From Janthinobacterium sp. SUN073 (GTDB taxonomy: Bacteria > Pseudomonadota > Gammaproteobacteria > Burkholderiales > Burkholderiaceae_D), in NCBI RefSeq assembly GCF_030397665.1, contig NZ_JAPUBT010000001.1:1320781-1384780 (forward strand): a DNA stretch of 64,000 bases, written 5' to 3'. Positions 8,586-17,170 of this stretch are shown here, piece by piece. The translations under genes were made by a program, and so were the position numbers. The notes beneath the pieces are model-generated. The model worked only from the letters and a program-made list of their open reading frames with translations, was not told the origin of the DNA and made no database searches. The stretch's first letter is position 1. Every line of letters begins with the position of its first letter.

Positions 8586-9829
8586 CGGTACAGGGGCTGG
8601 CGCAGCTGGATCGGGCGGATATCGAGGCGCAACTTCAGCACCGAATACGCTTCCGCCTCGGTCGAACTGTAGCCGACGCTGTTGACCGTTTTACTGAAGC
8701 GGAACTCGAAGCCCAGATCCGGGTACGGGTCGCGCGGGTTGCCGAAGGCGATGCCGATGGCTTCCTGCTGCGCGTTGTCGATCAGGTTGCCCATCAGGTC
8801 GAGCACGGCGTTATTGCCGAGGATATCGTTGGTAAACACGGGTTCGCGCATGTCGGGTTGGTTCGGATCGAGCTTGTTGTCGGCCTTGTCCGGTGACGGC
8901 GTAAATACGCGCGTGACGAGGTTGAATTTGTCGCCCCGGTCCAGATAGCTGATGGCCGCGTTGCTGATATTGAAATTTTTCACGCCACGGTCGCTGATGG
9001 CGCCCGACAGGTCGATCAGCAAGGCGCCGCTGTAGCCGATGACTTCCACGTCGCGCATGGCGTCGACCACCATGGCGCTGTTTTCATCGATACCCAGTCC
9101 CAGGTGATAGCCTTTTTTCAGCATCACGGGAATCATGCGCGCAAAGCGCCCGCGTACCAGCAGATGCTGGTCCACGAAGACATCGCTGCCGATGAAGCCC
9201 AGGCCCGGCGCAATCTCGCGGCCGTCCGTGACGCCCATCTTGAGCATGTCGAGCACGGGCTTGGCGTCATAGAACATGGTGGTGCTCATGATGGCGGCGC
9301 CGGCGCTGGAACCGGCGATCACGCCGCCATTGCGATAGACCGACCAGATGGCTTCCAGCGCGGCCGTGCGGCTGCCGTCCGGGCGCAGCAAGGCTTGCGT
9401 GATGCGGCCCTGGTCGCCGCCGGCAAAATAGATGCCGGTGGCCGACTTGATCTGCGTGACGATGGCCGGATCTTCGGCCGCCTTGCGGTAATCGCGATTG
9501 GGCAGCTTGACGGCCAGCGGCACGAAAAAGGCATCGGCGCCATATTGATTGAGTTTTTTAATGATGCTTTCACCCGACTTTTCGGGATTCATCGCAGCCG
9601 AGGCCAGCACGGCGATCCGCGCGCCCGGCCCGCCCGACAACTTGACGATGCGCTGCCAGACTTCGGCATTGTCGGCGCGCAGGCCGCCGCCGATGATGAC
9701 GAGGGTGCCCTGCGGGGCGCTGCCGATGGCACTGCCGCCAGGCGCCGCCACGGCATGGAAGCTGCACAATGCCAGCGCGAACAGCAGCGCGGCGCGGAAG
9801 GTGTGATACAGGCTTGAAGATGATTTCAT
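8576..9829 (-). CDS. Exported cyanophycinase-like serine hydrolase (peptidase S51)
   Basis: Cyanophycinases cut the storage polymer cyanophycin into beta-Asp-Arg dipeptides. The 417-residue protein starts at ATG 9829 with a signal peptide (Phe/Leu-rich core ending AVAAP), so it should act in the periplasm or outside the cell. S51 features: LVIIGGGLRADNAEVW at the start, FAGGDQGRI, nucleophile elbow IAGSSAGAAIMS with catalytic Ser175, and GLGFIGSDVFVDQHL followed by RGRFARM. The C-terminal extension of about 120 residues is longer than in cytosolic CphB. The gene follows the TonB-receptor gene by 145 bases on the same strand. Its last 10 bases overlap the end of the DUF418 gene. Other isoaspartyl or alpha-peptide substrates remain possible. 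Confidence 0.8.
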   Translation of the reverse strand: MKSSSSLYHTFRAALLFALALCSFHAVAAPGGSAIGSAPQGTLVIIGGGLRADNAEVWQRIVKLSGGPGARIAVLASAAMNPEKSGESIIKKLNQYGADAFFVPLAVKLPNRDYRKAAEDPAIVTQIKSATGIYFAGGDQGRITQALLRPDGSRTAALEAIWSVYRNGGVIAGSSAGAAIMSTTMFYDAKPVLDMLKMGVTDGREIAPGLGFIGSDVFVDQHLLVRGRFARMIPVMLKKGYHLGLGIDENSAMVVDAMRDVEVIGYSGALLIDLSGAISDRGVKNFNISNAAISYLDRGDKFNLVTRVFTPSPDKADNKLDPNQPDMREPVFTNDILGNNAVLDLMGNLIDNAQQEAIGIAFGNPRDPYPDLGFEFRFSKTVNSVGYSSTEAEAYSVLKLRLDIRPIQLRQPLYRYK

Positions 9830-9974
9830 GGTGCCTCTCGAATACATGGAAAGGGGCACGCGCCTGGCGCGCGCCCTTGCTGCCAAAACTGCTGCTTGCA
9901 ACCCAACGCCATCGAGCTACGATACTACCCGCTGCGTGTGACAGCCGTATTGCGGTATCTCCTGCTTTGCCGCC

Positions 9975-12743
9975 TTATTTGAAGCTGTAATTGGCGCTGG
10001 CATAGAAGCGCCGGCCGCGCGGGTCCGAATAAGTAGGGTCATAGCCGGACAGGAAGTAGTACGCCTGGTTCGAGTACGGCGGGCTGGTATTGAACAGATT
10101 CTGTATGCCCGCGCGCAGCTTGAACTGCTTGCTGACCGCATACGCGCCCGACATGTCCCACAGCGTGTAGGCCTTCACCCGGTTCGGCTTGACCACGCTG
10201 CCATCGTCCGTGTTGATGGCCGAGTTCTGGTCATCGTAGCCTGTCGAATACGTGTTCGACAGGCTGGCCGAATACGGGCCGTTATCCCAGTCCAGCGTGA
10301 TCGTATGGCGCCAGCGCTGTACCACGCCCTCCGTGACGAATTTATTCAAGTTACTGATAAACACGTCTCCAGGGCTGGTCTGGATTTTCGAATCGAGCAC
10401 GTAGGTGCCGCTCAGGTGGCCACCGAAACGCCCCCACGCCGTTTTCACGCCATGCAGGTCGGCCGTGATATCGATGCCCGAGGCTTTTTGCGCGCCGCGG
10501 TTCTCCTTGCGCAGCTCGATGTAGTCGATTTCATTGTCTTCGTCGCGGTGCACCAGGTTGCCGTACTTGGACAGGTTGGACAGGATGATGTCGTCGCCGA
10601 TTTCGCTGATCAGGTTCGTGCGCTTGATGTTCCAGTAGTCGGCACTGAAGGTCCAGTGCTGGCTCGGTTCGAGCACCAGGCCGGCCGTGAACTGGCGGCT
10701 GCGTTCCGGTTTCAGCTTGTCGTTGCTGTAGCGGCGCGTACGCCAGTTATCGGCGCAGACAGAGTAGTCGTTGTCCTCGGCTTCGCAGTACACGGGATCG
10801 GGCAGGGTCGCCGTCTGGCTGTAGACGGTGGGCCGGTGCAAGTCCGACATCGATGGCGCACGGAAGCCTTTGCCGGCCGAGGCGCGCAGCAGCACCTGCT
10901 TGCTGGGCATGTAGGTCAGGCCGATTTTAGGACTCAAGGCGCCGCCCACCTGCTGGTAATGGTCATAGCGGCCCGAGAGCTGCGCCTGCCACTGCTTGCT
11001 GAATGGCAGCAGCAGTTCGCTGTAGATGGCCTGCACATTGCGGCTGTCGCTGGTGGCCTTGCCCCCTTCTGGCGCGTCATCGTTGGTGATGTTATTACTC
11101 ATCAACAATGCGGATGGCCGGAAGTCCGTGCGCTCGCGCCGCACTTCGCCGCCCACGGCCAGCGCCAGGTCGCCGCCGCCCAGTGCCATCAGCGCGCGCG
11201 ACACCTTGAAATCGAGCGAGTCCATGACGCCGCGCGCATGCCGCACTTCGTCGTTGACCTGGATACTATCGAGCAGTGCCTTGCCTGCCGCGCTGGACGG
11301 GCCGAACGGATTGATGGAGCCATCCGTGATGCCCTTCTGAAGCTGGTCGGCCAGGAGGTAGCCGTGCGTGTCCTTGTCCCTGACCACGTTGACGCTGTGA
11401 TTCAAGCCAACGTCGTAATCCCAGCCGCCCACGGTGCCGGTAGCGCCCACCACGTAACGCTGGCTTTCGCTGGTCAATTCGCTGGTGCGCATGCCCGCTT
11501 CGTTCAGGCGGATGCGCAGGGCCAGCGTGCCAGTCAGCCCGGCCGCGCTCAGCTGCGGCACCATGCTGGCGTCGATTTCGCCATCCGGCCGCGCTGTCGA
11601 TCCCACGTAATAGCTGCGCGAACGGCTCAACGCCACCTCCGCATACAGTTGGTGGTCATTGTTCAATTTGAGGACGCCGCGCGTCAGCAGGTTCTGCTTG
11701 TCCGTCTTCGGATACAGCTCGGTGTCGCCCATGTAGTTATAGGTACACGCATCGACACCGCCCGTGCCCGACGGCAGATACACATTGGCAGGGCCGCTGC
11801 AGCCAGGAATCGACAGGTTGATGAGGCGATTCGTGATCGGCTTCCCATTGAGCAGGAAGCCCTGTTCCTGCAGGTAGTCGCGCTGGTCGCTGGAGAGGCG
11901 AATATTCGCCGGACTGGTATAGCTCGACAACAAATGGCCGAGGCGTTCCGGCACATACAGGTTCGGAATGAACTTGCGCTGCGAAGTGCTCAGGCGGTCG
12001 GTTTTTTGCAGGTCGACCACGGCAAAGATATTGTAGCCATCCGCCGCCAGGTCGCCCGTGCCGGCCGTGATGCTGGCCGTGCGCTTGCCGGCACCGCCTT
12101 CCTGCGTGCCGCTGCCGTAGACATTCAGCTCCACGCCCTGGTAATCCTTGCGCGTAATAAAATTGATGACGCCGCCGATGGCGTCCGTGCCGTACAGGGC
12201 CGAAGCACCGTCGAGCAATACTTCCACGCGCTGCAGGGCGGCGGCGGGAATGTTATTCAGGTCCACGCCCGCATCGTCGCCGGGCGAGGCAAAGTTGGCC
12301 ATGCGCCGGCCATTGAGCAGCACCAGCGTGGACGAAGTGCCCACGCCGCGCAGGTTGGCGCTGTTGAAGCCGCGCTGGTCGCCGCCCACATTAATGCTGA
12401 CGCCATCGGTCAGGCCGCCCACGTTGGCCGACACGCGCGCCATCAGCTCGGCCGCCGTCGTCACGCCCGCCTTTTCGATATCGGCGCGCGTGATGACCTG
12501 CACCGGCAGCGCCGTCTCCGATTCCAGGCGTTTGATGGCCGACCCCGTGATCTCCACGCGCTGCATTTTTTTCTGCGCCGGCTCGCCATCCCGCGCCAGC
12601 TCCTGTTCCTGCGCCTGCGCGCCGCTGGCCAGCATGCCCAGCGCCGCCGACACGCTCAAGGCGCCCAGCGCCAGGCGCACGCCTTGCGCCAGCAGCGACT
12701 CGCGTGGCAATACGGAACCGCCATCTTGTCTTTTCATGTACAT
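9975..12743 (-). CDS. TonB-dependent outer-membrane receptor
   Basis: Energised uptake of a large or scarce ligand across the outer membrane. About 922 residues. I prefer ATG 12743 because GGGGAGAG lies 6 bases before it; Met at 12737 is the alternative. The signal peptide ends near GAQAQE. The plug shows VEITGSAIKRLESETALPVQVITRADIEKAG (split here as VEITGSAIKRLE then PVQVITRADIEKAG) and LRGVGTSSTLVLLNGRRM. The barrel ends with RFYASANYSFK, a C-terminal aromatic signature for outer-membrane insertion. The plug resembles the large oxalobacterial and xanthomonad receptors used for peptides and sugars more than classical siderophore receptors. Flanking cyanophycinase and RpiR genes suggest the ligand is a peptide or dipeptide product; this is inference. 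Confidence 0.85.
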   Translation of the reverse strand: MYMKRQDGGSVLPRESLLAQGVRLALGALSVSAALGMLASGAQAQEQELARDGEPAQKKMQRVEITGSAIKRLESETALPVQVITRADIEKAGVTTAAELMARVSANVGGLTDGVSINVGGDQRGFNSANLRGVGTSSTLVLLNGRRMANFASPGDDAGVDLNNIPAAALQRVEVLLDGASALYGTDAIGGVINFITRKDYQGVELNVYGSGTQEGGAGKRTASITAGTGDLAADGYNIFAVVDLQKTDRLSTSQRKFIPNLYVPERLGHLLSSYTSPANIRLSSDQRDYLQEQGFLLNGKPITNRLINLSIPGCSGPANVYLPSGTGGVDACTYNYMGDTELYPKTDKQNLLTRGVLKLNNDHQLYAEVALSRSRSYYVGSTARPDGEIDASMVPQLSAAGLTGTLALRIRLNEAGMRTSELTSESQRYVVGATGTVGGWDYDVGLNHSVNVVRDKDTHGYLLADQLQKGITDGSINPFGPSSAAGKALLDSIQVNDEVRHARGVMDSLDFKVSRALMALGGGDLALAVGGEVRRERTDFRPSALLMSNNITNDDAPEGGKATSDSRNVQAIYSELLLPFSKQWQAQLSGRYDHYQQVGGALSPKIGLTYMPSKQVLLRASAGKGFRAPSMSDLHRPTVYSQTATLPDPVYCEAEDNDYSVCADNWRTRRYSNDKLKPERSRQFTAGLVLEPSQHWTFSADYWNIKRTNLISEIGDDIILSNLSKYGNLVHRDEDNEIDYIELRKENRGAQKASGIDITADLHGVKTAWGRFGGHLSGTYVLDSKIQTSPGDVFISNLNKFVTEGVVQRWRHTITLDWDNGPYSASLSNTYSTGYDDQNSAINTDDGSVVKPNRVKAYTLWDMSGAYAVSKQFKLRAGIQNLFNTSPPYSNQAYYFLSGYDPTYSDPRGRRFYASANYSFK

Positions 12744-12778
12744 TGCAACTCTCCCCGATGGTATATATCTGATTTTTA

Positions 12779-13777
12779 TCATGATTTTTTCACTGCCTTG
12801 CGCTGCCTGGATACTGCTTTCCGGGGCCCCGGCACGCCATGCTCGCCGCCGTACAGATAGGCGGCGATGACTTCGCTCAAGCGGGCCGCTTTTTCAACGT
12901 TCTTCTTGTTCGACACCATCAGCGCCACGGCCAGCGCCTCGATCATGGCCAGCGCCGTGCTGGCGCTGCTGGGCAGGACGGGATGCGTGCTTTGCGCATA
13001 CAGCGCGTGATCGGCCAGTTCGGCCAGGGGGGACGCGGGAGAGTCGGTGAGCGCCACGATGCAGGCGCCGCGGTCGCGCGCGAAGCTGGCCAGGCCGATG
13101 CAGTCGAGCGTGTAGCGGGGGAACGAGATCACCACCAGCACGTCGTGCGCCGTCAGGTTGACCAGATGCCCGGCCGCCACTTCCGAACCGCCGATGCCCA
13201 CCACTTCCACCACATGCGGGCAAAACGGCTGCAGATGCTGCACCAGCATGCCCGCCAGATTGGCCGACAGGCCAAAACCCATCACATACACTACCTTGGC
13301 GCGCGTCAGGCGCCGCACCACGGCCTGCATGGCGGGCGGCGACAGGGCATCGGACGTGGCGGCGATATTCGCGGCCGCATACTCCAGGCTTTCCGTGACG
13401 GGTGATGTGGCGCGCGCACGCCGTTCTATCGTACGGCGCAATTTGTCGACTGGCTGCAACAGCGATTGCAGGGTTTCGGCCATGGCGCCGCGCATGGCCG
13501 AATAATTCTTTTGCCCGATGTCGCGCGCGAAGCGACTGATGGTCGCCGTCGATACCTGGCAGCTATCGGCCAGCTCCTCGATGCCCAGCGCCGTCACGCG
13601 CATCTGGTTGCGCAGCAGGTAATCGGCGATCTGCCGCTGCGAGGCCGAGCCGCTGGCCAGCACGTGCATCAGCGTTTGCCCCAGCGGCGATTGCGCGAAG
13701 GCGGCATCGGGCGACGCCAGGGCGGCGGCCACGGGCGTGCGGGAGCTGTTGCGGGCAGGACTGGCGGATGATTTCAT
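12779..13777 (-). CDS. MurR/RpiR-family transcriptional regulator
   Basis: 332-residue regulator with an N-terminal HTH_6 domain (about 30-105; LADSCQVSTATISRFARDIG is the recognition part) and a C-terminal SIS domain (about 135-275; VYVMGFGLSANLAGML and VVISFPRYTLDCIGL). SIS domains normally sense phosphosugars; a few RpiR proteins respond to other catabolites. It lies 35 bases upstream of the TonB receptor and 202 bases from the divergent M14 hydrolase, so it is the natural local regulator of both units. An inverted repeat ATTTTCA/TGAAAAT between the two start points is a candidate operator. The C-terminus is a short basic tail (RKAVSRQRKAVKKS). Confidence 0.9.
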   Translation of the reverse strand: MKSSASPARNSSRTPVAAALASPDAAFAQSPLGQTLMHVLASGSASQRQIADYLLRNQMRVTALGIEELADSCQVSTATISRFARDIGQKNYSAMRGAMAETLQSLLQPVDKLRRTIERRARATSPVTESLEYAAANIAATSDALSPPAMQAVVRRLTRAKVVYVMGFGLSANLAGMLVQHLQPFCPHVVEVVGIGGSEVAAGHLVNLTAHDVLVVISFPRYTLDCIGLASFARDRGACIVALTDSPASPLAELADHALYAQSTHPVLPSSASTALAMIEALAVALMVSNKKNVEKAARLSEVIAAYLYGGEHGVPGPRKAVSRQRKAVKKS

Positions 13778-13894
13778 ATCACTGGCGGCCTGTGTTCTTG
13801 TGTATGGCGGATGACGGTTAAAAAGGCGAAAACGGGTCGCTGGAACTTACTCTACTCATATCAAAAAGAAAACTCAACAAATATTTGTAAAAGG

Positions 13895-13921
13895 ATTTTC
13901 ATTGATTTACTTCGTGAAAAT
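13895..13921. promoter_or_regulatory. Candidate RpiR operator in the divergent promoter region
   Basis: ATTTTCA (13895-13901) and its exact inverse TGAAAAT (13915-13921) are separated by 13 bases. The repeat lies just ahead of a -10-like CATAAT (13929-13934) for the rightward genes, so a bound protein would block that promoter. RpiR proteins commonly bind GAAA/TTTC inverted repeats. The region is markedly AT-rich compared with its surroundings. Confidence 0.45.
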
Positions 13922-13954
13922 AATGCTACATAATCGACCGAAATCCATCAACCG

Positions 13955-13971
13955 CGCCCCGTTTTGGGGCG
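13955..13971 (+). promoter_or_regulatory. Hairpin over the ribosome-binding site of the M14 hydrolase gene
   Basis: CGCCCC-GTTTT-GGGGCG forms a 6-pair stem with a 5-base loop, ending 8 bases before ATG 13980. Its right arm GGGGCGA is the only Shine-Dalgarno-like purine run available to that start, so folding would hide it. It may tune translation, or merely be a short palindrome. Confidence 0.35.
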
Positions 13972-13979
13972 AATTTACC

Positions 13980-15116
13980 ATGCAAGTACAACAGCATCCC
14001 ATCTCCAGCGCGCACGCCAGCGTAGCGTGCCAGTTGAGCAGCTTTCACTTTGGCACGGCGGCGGCCGGCAGCCGCAGTGGCAAGAAGGTGTATATCCAGG
14101 CGGCGCTGCACGCGGACGAAGTGCCGGGCATGCTGGTATCGCAATTTTTGCGCCGCGAACTGCTGGCGCTGGAGGCGGCGGGCAAGATCCACGGCGAAGT
14201 GATCCTGGTACCGGCCGCCAATCCCATCGGCCTGGCGCAAGCCATCCATGGCGCGCCGTTCGGCCGCTTCGACCTGACCACCGGCATCAACTTCAACCGC
14301 GCCTACCGCCACGTGGCCGATGAACTGAAAACCACGCTCGATGGCAAGCTGGGGCAGGATGCGCAAGCCAACGTGGCGCTGATACGCCAGCATGCGCGCG
14401 ACGCCGTCGCCGCCTGGCGGCCGTCCACGGATGCGGAGACGCTGAAAAAGACGCTGCTGGGCATGGCCATCGATGCCGACATCGTACTCGACCTGCATTG
14501 CGATAACGAGGCGGCCCTGCACATCTATACGGGCACGCCGCTGGCGGCGCAGATCGCGCCCCTGTCCGCGCTGCTGGGCGCGCGCGCCGTGCTGCTGGAA
14601 CTGGCGGCCGGCGAAGAGCCGTTCGACGAAGCCTGCAGCCGCCTGTGGTGGGACCTGGACGCACACTTCCAGGGCCGCTATCCGATTCCCGCCGCCTGCC
14701 TGTCGACCACCGTCGAATTGCGCGGCGAAGTGGAAGTGAGCTACGCCCTGGCAGAGCGCGACGCCACCGCCCTGCTGCGCTTTCTTGCCATCGAGGGCGT
14801 ACTGGAGATAGCCGGCGCCGGCGACGACCTGCCCGCACCGCAATGCGCTCCCACGCCGCTGGCCGGCGTGGAACCGATCCTCGCGCCGCATCACGGCGTA
14901 CTGGTGTACCTGCGCGAAATGGGCGAGGTGCTGGCCGCCGGCGATGCGCTGGCCGACCTGATCGATCCGGTCAGCGGCGAGACGACGACCTTGCGCTGCA
15001 GCGTCGCCGGAGTCTTCTTTGCGCGCAGCGCCCACCGCCACGTCTTGCGCGGCATGAACGTCGGCAAGGTCGCCGGCGCCATCGCCTTCCGCGACGGCAG
15101 CCTGTTGAGCCAATAA
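13980..15116 (+). CDS. M14-family zinc hydrolase, succinylglutamate desuccinylase/aspartoacylase type
   Basis: Cytosolic zinc hydrolase of 378 residues without a signal peptide. I chose ATG 13980 because the family sequence begins there; upstream codons from 13902 are basic and unlike it. Metal and catalytic residues are visible: His44-x2-Glu47 in ALHADEVPG, His173 in DLHCDNEA and the catalytic Glu246 in STTVELRGE. The C-terminal half has a barrel-like domain ending HVLRGMNVGKVAG. The family removes acyl or aspartyl groups from amino acids. An M14-type beta-Asp-Arg hydrolase (CphZ) is known to me from cyanophycin clusters. With the cyanophycinase opposite, hydrolysis of beta-aspartyl dipeptides to Asp and Arg is the best guess. 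The permease gene follows with no gap. Confidence 0.8.
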   Translation: MQVQQHPISSAHASVACQLSSFHFGTAAAGSRSGKKVYIQAALHADEVPGMLVSQFLRRELLALEAAGKIHGEVILVPAANPIGLAQAIHGAPFGRFDLTTGINFNRAYRHVADELKTTLDGKLGQDAQANVALIRQHARDAVAAWRPSTDAETLKKTLLGMAIDADIVLDLHCDNEAALHIYTGTPLAAQIAPLSALLGARAVLLELAAGEEPFDEACSRLWWDLDAHFQGRYPIPAACLSTTVELRGEVEVSYALAERDATALLRFLAIEGVLEIAGAGDDLPAPQCAPTPLAGVEPILAPHHGVLVYLREMGEVLAAGDALADLIDPVSGETTTLRCSVAGVFFARSAHRHVLRGMNVGKVAGAIAFRDGSLLSQ

Positions 15117-16514
15117 ATGTCACCCATGAGAAAGTTCAAGCTCCCCAACACCTTCGTCCTGCTGTGCGGCATCCTGGCCATGATCGCGCTGGCGACCTGG
15201 CTGGTGCCGGGCGGGAAATTCGACACGCAACTGGTGAACGGCAAGCAGCTGATCATTCCCGGCACGTTTCACTACGTGGACAACAAGCCGCAGGGACTGG
15301 CCGCGCTGATGATGGCGCCCATCAAGGGCTTCGTCGACGCCAGCCTGATCATCGGCTTCATCCTGATCGTCGGCGGCGCCTTCGCCGTGCTGCAAAAAAC
15401 GGAAGCCTTCGATTCGCTGATCAAGGCCATCGCCAAGGCGCATACCAGTTCGCGCTTCGTGCGCGCCGCCATCATTCCCGTCTTCTTCACCATGTTCTCG
15501 CTGGGCGGCGCCACTTTCGGCATGAACGAGGAAGCCATTCCCTTCATCCTGATCTTCGTGCCGCTGGCGCTGGCGCTGGGCTATGACACCATCACGGGCG
15601 TGTCGATTCCCTTCATCGGTTCGCAGGTGGGCTTTTCCGCCGCCTTTTTAAATCCGTTCAACGTCGGCATCGCGCAGGGCATCGCCGGCGTGCCGATCTT
15701 TTCCGGCATCGGCTACCGCCTGATCGTATGGGCCATCGCCACGGCCGTCAGCATCGTATTTTTGATGTGGTATGCGGCGCGCATCAAGCGCCATCCGGAA
15801 AAAAGCCCGACCTACCTGCTCGACATCGAAAAGCGCAACGAGCATTCGATGGACCTCGACAGCTTTGCCGGCATGACCCGCACGCACCGCGCGGTGCTGT
15901 GGATTTTCATGGCGACTTTGCTGACGATGGTCGTCGGCGTCGTCAAGTACGACTGGTTCATCGATGAAATCGCCGCCCTGTTCCTGGTGATGGCCATCGT
16001 CGTCGGCCTGGTTGGCCGGCTCGACATGGACAGCCTGGTGGCGTCCTTCGTGCAAGGCGCGCGCGACATGGTCAGCGTGGCGCTGGTCATCGCGCTGGCG
16101 CGCGGCACCATGATCCTGGCGCGCGATGCGCAGATCATCGACACCATGCTGCATGCGCTCACGCCCCTGGTGGCGTCGTCAAGCCCCGTCTTTGCCGCGC
16201 AAAAGATGTTCTTCATGCAGTCGGTGATCAACTTCTTCATCCATTCCGGCAGCGGCCAGGCGGCGCTGACCATGCCCATCATGGCGCCGCTGGCCGACCT
16301 GGTGGGCGTGACGCGCCAGACGGCCATCCTGGCTTTCCAGTTCGGCGAATTCACCACGCCGATGATTCCCACCTCCGGCATCACCGTCGGCGTGCTGGCG
16401 CTGGCGCGCGTGCCGTGGATTACCTGGGCCAAGTGGATGATCCCGCTGCAGCTGATTTATCTGGTGCTGGCGCTGCTGCTATTGATTCCGCCGTGCCTGA
16501 TGCACTGGCAGTAA
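15117..16514 (+). CDS. YfcC-family (DcuC/ArcD-like) inner-membrane permease
   Basis: 465-residue polytopic protein with about 12 membrane helices. Family marks include LPNTFVLLCGILAMIALATW at the start, VPGGKFD, GGATFGMNEEAIPFI, NPFNVGIAQGIAGVP and a late SGSGQAALTMPIMAPLADL; they match the YfcC/UPF0226-like C4-dicarboxylate and basic-amino-acid transporter superfamily. Members move dicarboxylates, or exchange arginine and ornithine. It begins directly after the TAA of the M14 gene, so the two are one unit. Uptake of an aspartyl dipeptide, or exchange of its products, fits the neighbours but is not shown by sequence. ATG 15126 is an alternative start. A hairpin with a T-run follows. Confidence 0.8.
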   Translation: MSPMRKFKLPNTFVLLCGILAMIALATWLVPGGKFDTQLVNGKQLIIPGTFHYVDNKPQGLAALMMAPIKGFVDASLIIGFILIVGGAFAVLQKTEAFDSLIKAIAKAHTSSRFVRAAIIPVFFTMFSLGGATFGMNEEAIPFILIFVPLALALGYDTITGVSIPFIGSQVGFSAAFLNPFNVGIAQGIAGVPIFSGIGYRLIVWAIATAVSIVFLMWYAARIKRHPEKSPTYLLDIEKRNEHSMDLDSFAGMTRTHRAVLWIFMATLLTMVVGVVKYDWFIDEIAALFLVMAIVVGLVGRLDMDSLVASFVQGARDMVSVALVIALARGTMILARDAQIIDTMLHALTPLVASSSPVFAAQKMFFMQSVINFFIHSGSGQAALTMPIMAPLADLVGVTRQTAILAFQFGEFTTPMIPTSGITVGVLALARVPWITWAKWMIPLQLIYLVLALLLLIPPCLMHWQ

Positions 16515-16522
16515 ATACCCCG

Positions 16523-16555
16523 GCCATGGCGACACCCAGGCCCCATGGCTTTTTT
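16523..16555 (+). terminator. Rho-independent terminator after the permease gene
   Basis: GCCATGG (16523-16529) pairs with CCATGGC (16543-16549) across a 13-base loop, followed at once by TTTTTT. It closes the M14/permease operon before the convergent GNAT gene. Confidence 0.6.
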
Positions 16556-16579
16556 GCGCCCGACTCTCAAGGTAATCAA

Positions 16580-17005
16580 TCAACGCTGGTAGATGTCCGG
16601 CATATAGCGTTCCATCAGCGTTTCCGGGCGCAGCGGCGCCGTGAAACTGTAACGCGCGTACAGCGTATGCGCCGTGCCGGTGGCCAGCATGAAACGGCGC
16701 AGTCCCTGCAAGTCGGAATGTGCCATGACGGCTTCCATCAGGCGCTTGCTATAGCCGCGGCCCCGGTACTCTTCCAGTACATACACGTCGACCAGATAGG
16801 CAAACGTGGCGTAGTCACTGACCACGCGCGCGAACGCCACCTGGCGGCCGTCAAGCGTGCCGCCAAAGCATAGAGAATGGTCGATGGCGCGCTGTACGGT
16901 AGCCAGCGGGATGCCGATGGCCCATGTCGATTGCGTGCTGAGAAAATGGTGGATGGCTGGAACGTCGAGTTCCGCCTTGTCGGTGCTGATCATCAAATGT
17001 GACAT
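16580..17005 (-). CDS. GNAT-family N-acetyltransferase
   Basis: Acetyl-CoA-dependent acetyltransferase of 141 residues. The start at ATG 17005 gives MSHLMISTDKAELDV; ATG 16993 is an alternative. The acetyl-CoA binding loop is visible as VYVLEEYRGRGYSKRLMEAV (the R-x-x-G-x-G/A type motif), followed by RRFMLATGTAHTLYARYSF, the usual end of the fold. It resembles the small single-domain GNAT proteins with unknown substrate. It is convergent with the permease gene and apparently monocistronic. Confidence 0.85.
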   Translation of the reverse strand: MSHLMISTDKAELDVPAIHHFLSTQSTWAIGIPLATVQRAIDHSLCFGGTLDGRQVAFARVVSDYATFAYLVDVYVLEEYRGRGYSKRLMEAVMAHSDLQGLRRFMLATGTAHTLYARYSFTAPLRPETLMERYMPDIYQR

Positions 17006-17170
17006 CGCGCAGGCCCTGCTAGCGTTAAAAGCACGATCATCGGCCTTTTTGCTGCGGCTGTCACCAGGGCTGGATAGAACCGGGGGCGCCACCCGTTCTG
17101 CCTGTCCGTGATGCGGTGTTGCTGTTTGCTGCGGATGCTGCTTGTACTGCCGGCAATGCCATCGCCGCGC

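Noticed and set aside
10305-12860. Open frame of 851 codons on the plus strand across the TonB-receptor gene
   Set aside because: Antisense shadow of a real gene in high-GC DNA: Arg, Ala, His and Gln-rich, no domain, no start signal. The TonB receptor on the other strand is unmistakable.
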